DNA from: Legionella massiliensis
Lineage (GTDB): Bacteria > Pseudomonadota > Gammaproteobacteria > Legionellales > Legionellaceae
Assembly: GCF_000756815.1 (NCBI RefSeq)
Contig: NZ_CCVW01000001.1
Coordinates: 1,478,001-1,542,000 of the forward strand
Reading direction: 5' to 3'
Length of the DNA: 64,000 nt
The position numbers and the translations under genes were made by a program. Of this stretch, positions 60,576 through 64,000 are shown one piece after another. Each line of letters opens with the position of its first letter. The stretch's first letter is position 1. The notes beneath the pieces were generated by a model. The model did not search any database and had not been told where the DNA came from. It saw only the letters and a program-made list of their open reading frames with translations.

Positions 60576-61331
60576 ATGAATTTCGCTCTGTTGCTAGTTG
60601 TACTTTCTTTGCTAAGTGGGATTGTCTACTTATTAGATATCCTTTTTTGGGCTAAAAAACGCGGTGCTGAACAAAAGCCGGGTAAGATTATTGAATATTC
60701 CCGGTCTTTTTTTCCTGTGTTTTTTCTTGTGCTTTTACTGCGTTCCTTTCTTATCGAGCCGTTTCGAATCCCTTCTGGTTCGCTTGAGCCAACGTTGTTA
60801 GTGGGGGATTTTCTCGCTGTGAATAAATTTTCCTATGGATTTAGACTCCCAGTCTGGGAGAAAAAAGTGATCCCAGTTGCTAATCCCAAAACGGGCGAAA
60901 TTGCTGTTTTCCGTTGGCCGCCAAATCCCAGCTATGATTATATCAAGCGGGTTATTGGTGTACCCGGTGATAAGGTTTCATATCACAATAAGGTACTAAC
61001 GATTAATGGCAAGGAAATGAAACAAACTTTCGTTGAGTATACGACCGATGAAAGTTCGGGTAAGGCTGTTGCTAAATATACGGAAGATTTAAATGGTGTT
61101 GTGCATGATATTTATATCCGTCCTGATGTTCCTGCTGAAGATTTTGATGTAGAAGTGCCTTCTGGGCAATACTTTATGATGGGCGATAACCGTGATGACA
61201 GTGCTGATAGCCGATTCTGGGGCTTCACTGCTGATGAGTATTTGCGTGGTAAGGCCTTTATTGTTTGGATGAGCTGGAATAGCAAGACTGGCAGTATACG
61301 CTGGTCGAGAATAGGTCGGTTTATTAACTAA
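60576..61331 (+). CDS. lepB: Signal peptidase I (LepB)
   Basis: 251 residues. Two N-terminal TM helices. Box B IPSGSLEPTL has catalytic Ser (with Leu rather than the usual Met after it); box D YIKRVIGVPGD has the general-base Lys; box E GDNRDDSADSRFWG. Cleaves Sec and Tat signal peptides. 21 bp after lepA. Confidence 0.96.
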   Translation: MNFALLLVVLSLLSGIVYLLDILFWAKKRGAEQKPGKIIEYSRSFFPVFFLVLLLRSFLIEPFRIPSGSLEPTLLVGDFLAVNKFSYGFRLPVWEKKVIPVANPKTGEIAVFRWPPNPSYDYIKRVIGVPGDKVSYHNKVLTINGKEMKQTFVEYTTDESSGKAVAKYTEDLNGVVHDIYIRPDVPAEDFDVEVPSGQYFMMGDNRDDSADSRFWGFTADEYLRGKAFIVWMSWNSKTGSIRWSRIGRFIN

Positions 61332-61394
61332 AAAGCCATATTTGAGTACAGGTTGAACGAAAGTGATTGTGGTGAATATTAATATAAGAGGTTA

Positions 61395-62075
61395 GTGTTG
61401 GTTCCTATTGATTTAAAGCGTCTATGCCGACGTTTAGGTTATGAATTTAAAAATCTCGCTTTTTTAAAGCAAGCCTTAACTCATTGCAGTGCAGGCAGTG
61501 AAAATAATGAACGCTATGAGTTTCTTGGAGATTCCATTCTGAGCTTTGTTATTGCCAGTGCCTTATTTAGCAAATTCCCTGAACAAACAGAGGGACAGCT
61601 TAGCCGTTTACGCGCTTTTTTAGTTAAGGGCGAAATGCTAGCCGAGATCGCCGCTGAAGTTGACTTAGGTGATTATCTTTTTCTTGGCCAGGGTGAGCTG
61701 AAAAGTGGCGGATTTCGTCGTGCTTCTATTCTCGCAGATGCTTTGGAAGCGGTGATCGCTGCTGTTTTTCTTGATGGTGGTATTGAAGAAAGTAAGAAAT
61801 TAATTCTTAAGCTTTACCAATCCCGATTGGACGATGAAGGTTTACATAACAATCTGAAAGATGCCAAAACCCAACTACAAGAATATTTGCAAGCACATAA
61901 GAAGCCGCTTCCTGAATATAGCCTGACTAAGATTGAGGGTGAGGAACACGATCAAATCTTTTATGTGAGTTGTAAAGTAAGTGGTATCAAAGAAATGACA
62001 GTCGGTTCGGGGCCTAATCGACGTAAAGCAGAGCAAGAAGCGGCAATAAAGTTTTTACAGCAGCTGAAAAAGTAG
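61395..62075 (+). CDS. rnc: Ribonuclease III
   Basis: 226 residues, GTG start (61395) with AAGAGG nearby. RNase III signature NERYEFLGDSILSFVI, catalytic DALEAVIAAVFLDGG, and C-terminal dsRBD (DAKTQLQEYLQAHKKPLPEY ... NRRKAEQEAAIKFL). Processes rRNA precursors and dsRNA. era/recO do not follow it here. Confidence 0.96.
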   Translation: MLVPIDLKRLCRRLGYEFKNLAFLKQALTHCSAGSENNERYEFLGDSILSFVIASALFSKFPEQTEGQLSRLRAFLVKGEMLAEIAAEVDLGDYLFLGQGELKSGGFRRASILADALEAVIAAVFLDGGIEESKKLILKLYQSRLDDEGLHNNLKDAKTQLQEYLQAHKKPLPEYSLTKIEGEEHDQIFYVSCKVSGIKEMTVGSGPNRRKAEQEAAIKFLQQLKK

Positions 62076-62154
62076 ATTTGATTTGTACCAGAATGTAGCC
62101 TGGATGCACTGCCATTAAGTTAACATCAGTTATGGATAAGGACGCTACATTAAA

Positions 62155-62251
62155 GCCGTTCGGGCTGAGGAGGCCTTTAGGCCGTCTCGAAGCCTTGCAC
62201 GGTGACGCTTCGAGACGTGTGCTTATGCACACTCCTCAGCGCGAACGGTTA
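62155..62251. repeat. Nested palindrome (family G) between rnc and the ABC-F gene
   Basis: Outer arms CCGTTCGGGCTGAGGAG and CTCCTCAGCGCGAACGG pair; within them GTCTCGAAGC ... GCTTCGAGAC and TGTGC-ttat-GCACA make further stems. The two genes converge on it, so it may also terminate. Confidence 0.7.
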
Positions 62252-62298
62252 TAAAATCCCTTAACTTTGCAGCGCGCTCTGAATAATGGGCTGCGTTC

Positions 62299-64000
62299 TC
62301 AACTAAGCAGCTCCAAAGAACTAACCACCTCCAACCACTCTTCCTCCGCCTGAGCCAACTCATTTTGTAATCGTTTTTGCTCATCCAACAGTTTTTGCAG
62401 TTTAGACTTCTGACCCTCCTCATAGAGTGTTAGGTCAGCCAGGGTGATTTCAAGTTGTGACAGACGCTGATGGTGCTGATCAACCGTTTGCTCTAATTTT
62501 TTCAAGCGATTTTGTAAAGTCTTTTTCTCTTTATAAGCATTGCTAGTTGTCGATTGATTGTTCTCTTTAGCAGAATCCTTGTTCTGTAGCCATTGATAAT
62601 AATCATCAAGGTCACCCTTAAAAGGTTGCACCTGCTTTTGGTAAACCAGATAAAAATCGTCAACAGCGGTACGCAACAGATGCCTATCGTGCGAAATTAA
62701 AATTAAAGCACCTTCATAACTTTGCAAAGCAAGTTCTATCGCGGCGCGCATCCCAAGGTCAAGGTGGTTGGTTGGTTCATCCAGCAGGAGAAGATTGGGT
62801 TTTTGCCAAACGAGTTTGGCGAGAGCCAGCCTTGCTTTTTCGCCACCAGAAAAGTGATGAATGGGTTTCATCGCCATGTCACCGATAAAATTAAATCCAC
62901 CTAGATAATCACGGATACTTTGTTCCCTTGCCTCCGGTGACATCGCTTGAATCGTTTCAACCGGGCTTAACCTAGAATCCAATTCATCTAATTGGTGTTG
63001 AGCATAATAGCCAATATGCAGGTTGGGCGAGCGATAGATGCTCCCGGACAGTGGTTTGAGACTACCTGTCAAGGTTTTAATCAAGGTCGATTTACCTTCC
63101 CCATTGGGTCCAAGCAAGGCAACTCTATCGCCTGGATTGAGCAGCAGATTCATTTTCTTTAAGATCGGGTGATTTTCTTCATAACCGGCGAACACTTGCT
63201 CAGCACGTAGCAAGGGACTGCCTGCTCGATCACAGGGGTAAAAATCAAAGGAAAAGGGAGAATCCACCTGGGCCTGGGCAAGGATATCCATTTTAGCAAT
63301 CGCATTGAGCCGACTTTGTGCCTGCTTGGCTTTGGAGGCCTTAGCTTTGAAACGATTGACATAGGTCATTAGATGGCTGATTTTTTGTTGTTGCTTTTCA
63401 TAAAGTTGTTGCTGCAAGGCTAACTGTTGGGCACGTGTTTGCTCAAATCGGCTGTAATTGCCTGTATACAAATTCATCGTTTGCTGCTCGATATGCAGGA
63501 TATGAGTCACAAAGGCATCAAGAAATTCACGATCGTGCGAAATCAAAAGAATGCTGGAAGGACTCTGCTTAAGCCATTTTTCAAGCCAGAAAATCGCTTC
63601 CATATCCAAATGGTTAGTTGGTTCATCAAGTAAGATAAGGTCTGCTGGCTTCATTAAGCAGCGGGCAAGGCTCAGGCGCATCCGCCAGCCACCCGAGAAC
63701 GAGTTGACTCTGCGTTGCTGCTGTTCTGCACTAAAACCTAGGCCTGCCATAATGGCTGCCGCCTTTGCTGGTTTGCTATAGCCAGCGGTTTGAGCCAATA
63801 ACTCATGACAGTGCAGCACTTCTTCATGAGCGCCTTGACTTTCTGCTTGGCTGAGTTTTTGCTGTAATCCAATATACTCTTCATCTCCAGCAAGAACGAA
63901 GTCCAGAGCTAGTTCGTCACTGTCTGGCAATTGTTGCGCTAGGTGGCTGATTCGTAACTGGGGATTAAGCAGGCATTCACCAGTATCGGGAGTGATTCCG
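62299..64000 (-). CDS. ABC-F family ATPase (YheS/Uup-like), 5' end cut
   Basis: Over 565 residues; start lies beyond base 64000. First cassette lacks its Walker A in this window but has signature FSGGWRMRLSLA and Walker B LILLDEPTNHLD. The P-site tRNA interaction linker follows, then a full second cassette (GPNGEGKST, FSGGEKARLALA, LLLLDEPTNHLD), and a charged C-terminal coiled coil. ABC-F proteins act on ribosomes, not membranes. Subgroup resembles E. coli YheS; exact subfamily uncertain. Confidence 0.93.
   Translation of the reverse strand, partial: GITPDTGECLLNPQLRISHLAQQLPDSDELALDFVLAGDEEYIGLQQKLSQAESQGAHEEVLHCHELLAQTAGYSKPAKAAAIMAGLGFSAEQQQRRVNSFSGGWRMRLSLARCLMKPADLILLDEPTNHLDMEAIFWLEKWLKQSPSSILLISHDREFLDAFVTHILHIEQQTMNLYTGNYSRFEQTRAQQLALQQQLYEKQQQKISHLMTYVNRFKAKASKAKQAQSRLNAIAKMDILAQAQVDSPFSFDFYPCDRAGSPLLRAEQVFAGYEENHPILKKMNLLLNPGDRVALLGPNGEGKSTLIKTLTGSLKPLSGSIYRSPNLHIGYYAQHQLDELDSRLSPVETIQAMSPEAREQSIRDYLGGFNFIGDMAMKPIHHFSGGEKARLALAKLVWQKPNLLLLDEPTNHLDLGMRAAIELALQSYEGALILISHDRHLLRTAVDDFYLVYQKQVQPFKGDLDDYYQWLQNKDSAKENNQSTTSNAYKEKKTLQNRLKKLEQTVDQHHQRLSQLEITLADLTLYEEGQKSKLQKLLDEQKRLQNELAQAEEEWLEVVSSLELLS

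Overview
The window looks like chromosomal DNA from Legionella or a close relative in the Legionellales. This is inferred from gene content: a LetS/BarA-type hybrid kinase next to gltX and a PPi-dependent phosphofructokinase, type II secretion genes of the lspL/lspM kind, a type IV pilin, and several large orphan proteins that resemble Dot/Icm-era effectors. Species was not determined. GC content looks moderate to low by eye. Housekeeping genes are separated by many palindromic repeats.

Layout. 1-5 kb: the tail of a Cys-rich secreted protein, a putative papain-like orphan, then fdxA - YoaA/DinG-type helicase - tsaB - Trm112-like protein. 5-13 kb (minus strand): a ~990-residue coiled-coil protein, pheA, an APC amino-acid permease, YjbQ, BolA and a triple-YbjQ membrane protein. 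13-24 kb: pilin, zinc-ribbon protein, PPi-PFK, letS, gltX, a CheY-like regulator, a Pro/Ala-rich secreted protein, an ArgE-type deacylase and a cytoplasmic-looking Deg protease.

24-42.3 kb is the centrepiece: about 24 tightly overlapping minus-strand genes for a complete flagellar export gate, ATPase complex, MS ring, rod, P and L rings and hook (fliQ fliR flhB flhA flgF flgG flgH flgI / flgB flgC fliE fliF orfX fliH fliI fliJ fliK flgD / flgE fliM fliN fliO fliP tpr). Flagellin, filament cap, hook-filament junction genes, motA/motB, chemotaxis genes, fliA and flgM are absent here. The gene in the fliG slot is a 144-residue protein I cannot recognise as FliG. FliM is short, FliF has a short cytoplasmic tail, FlgD is reduced, FlhB has NPTR instead of NPTH, and FlgH lacks a normal lipobox. 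My inference is a rotor-less, filament-less, flagellum-derived secretion apparatus. A filament or motor encoded elsewhere cannot be excluded.

42.6-52.7 kb is accessory: YchJ-like SEC-C protein, a Fax/metaxin-like GST, a small protein, an MCE lipid-transport operon without its ATPase, an orphan bufferin-type metallophore, a polysaccharide deacetylase, an SGNH-like membrane protein, an unknown 353-residue protein and a GT39-type glycosyltransferase. 52.7-64 kb: tRNA-Ala(GGC) and two identical tRNA-Glu(TTC) genes behind one strong promoter, dgt, a SPOR lipoprotein, lspM/lspL, mltB, lepA-lepB-rnc, and an ABC-F protein cut by the window end.

At least five repeat families fill the gaps. Two 192-bp elements with terminal inverted repeats and 9-10 bp flanking duplications have each inserted into the same place inside another palindromic repeat. 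This is direct evidence for a small non-autonomous mobile element.
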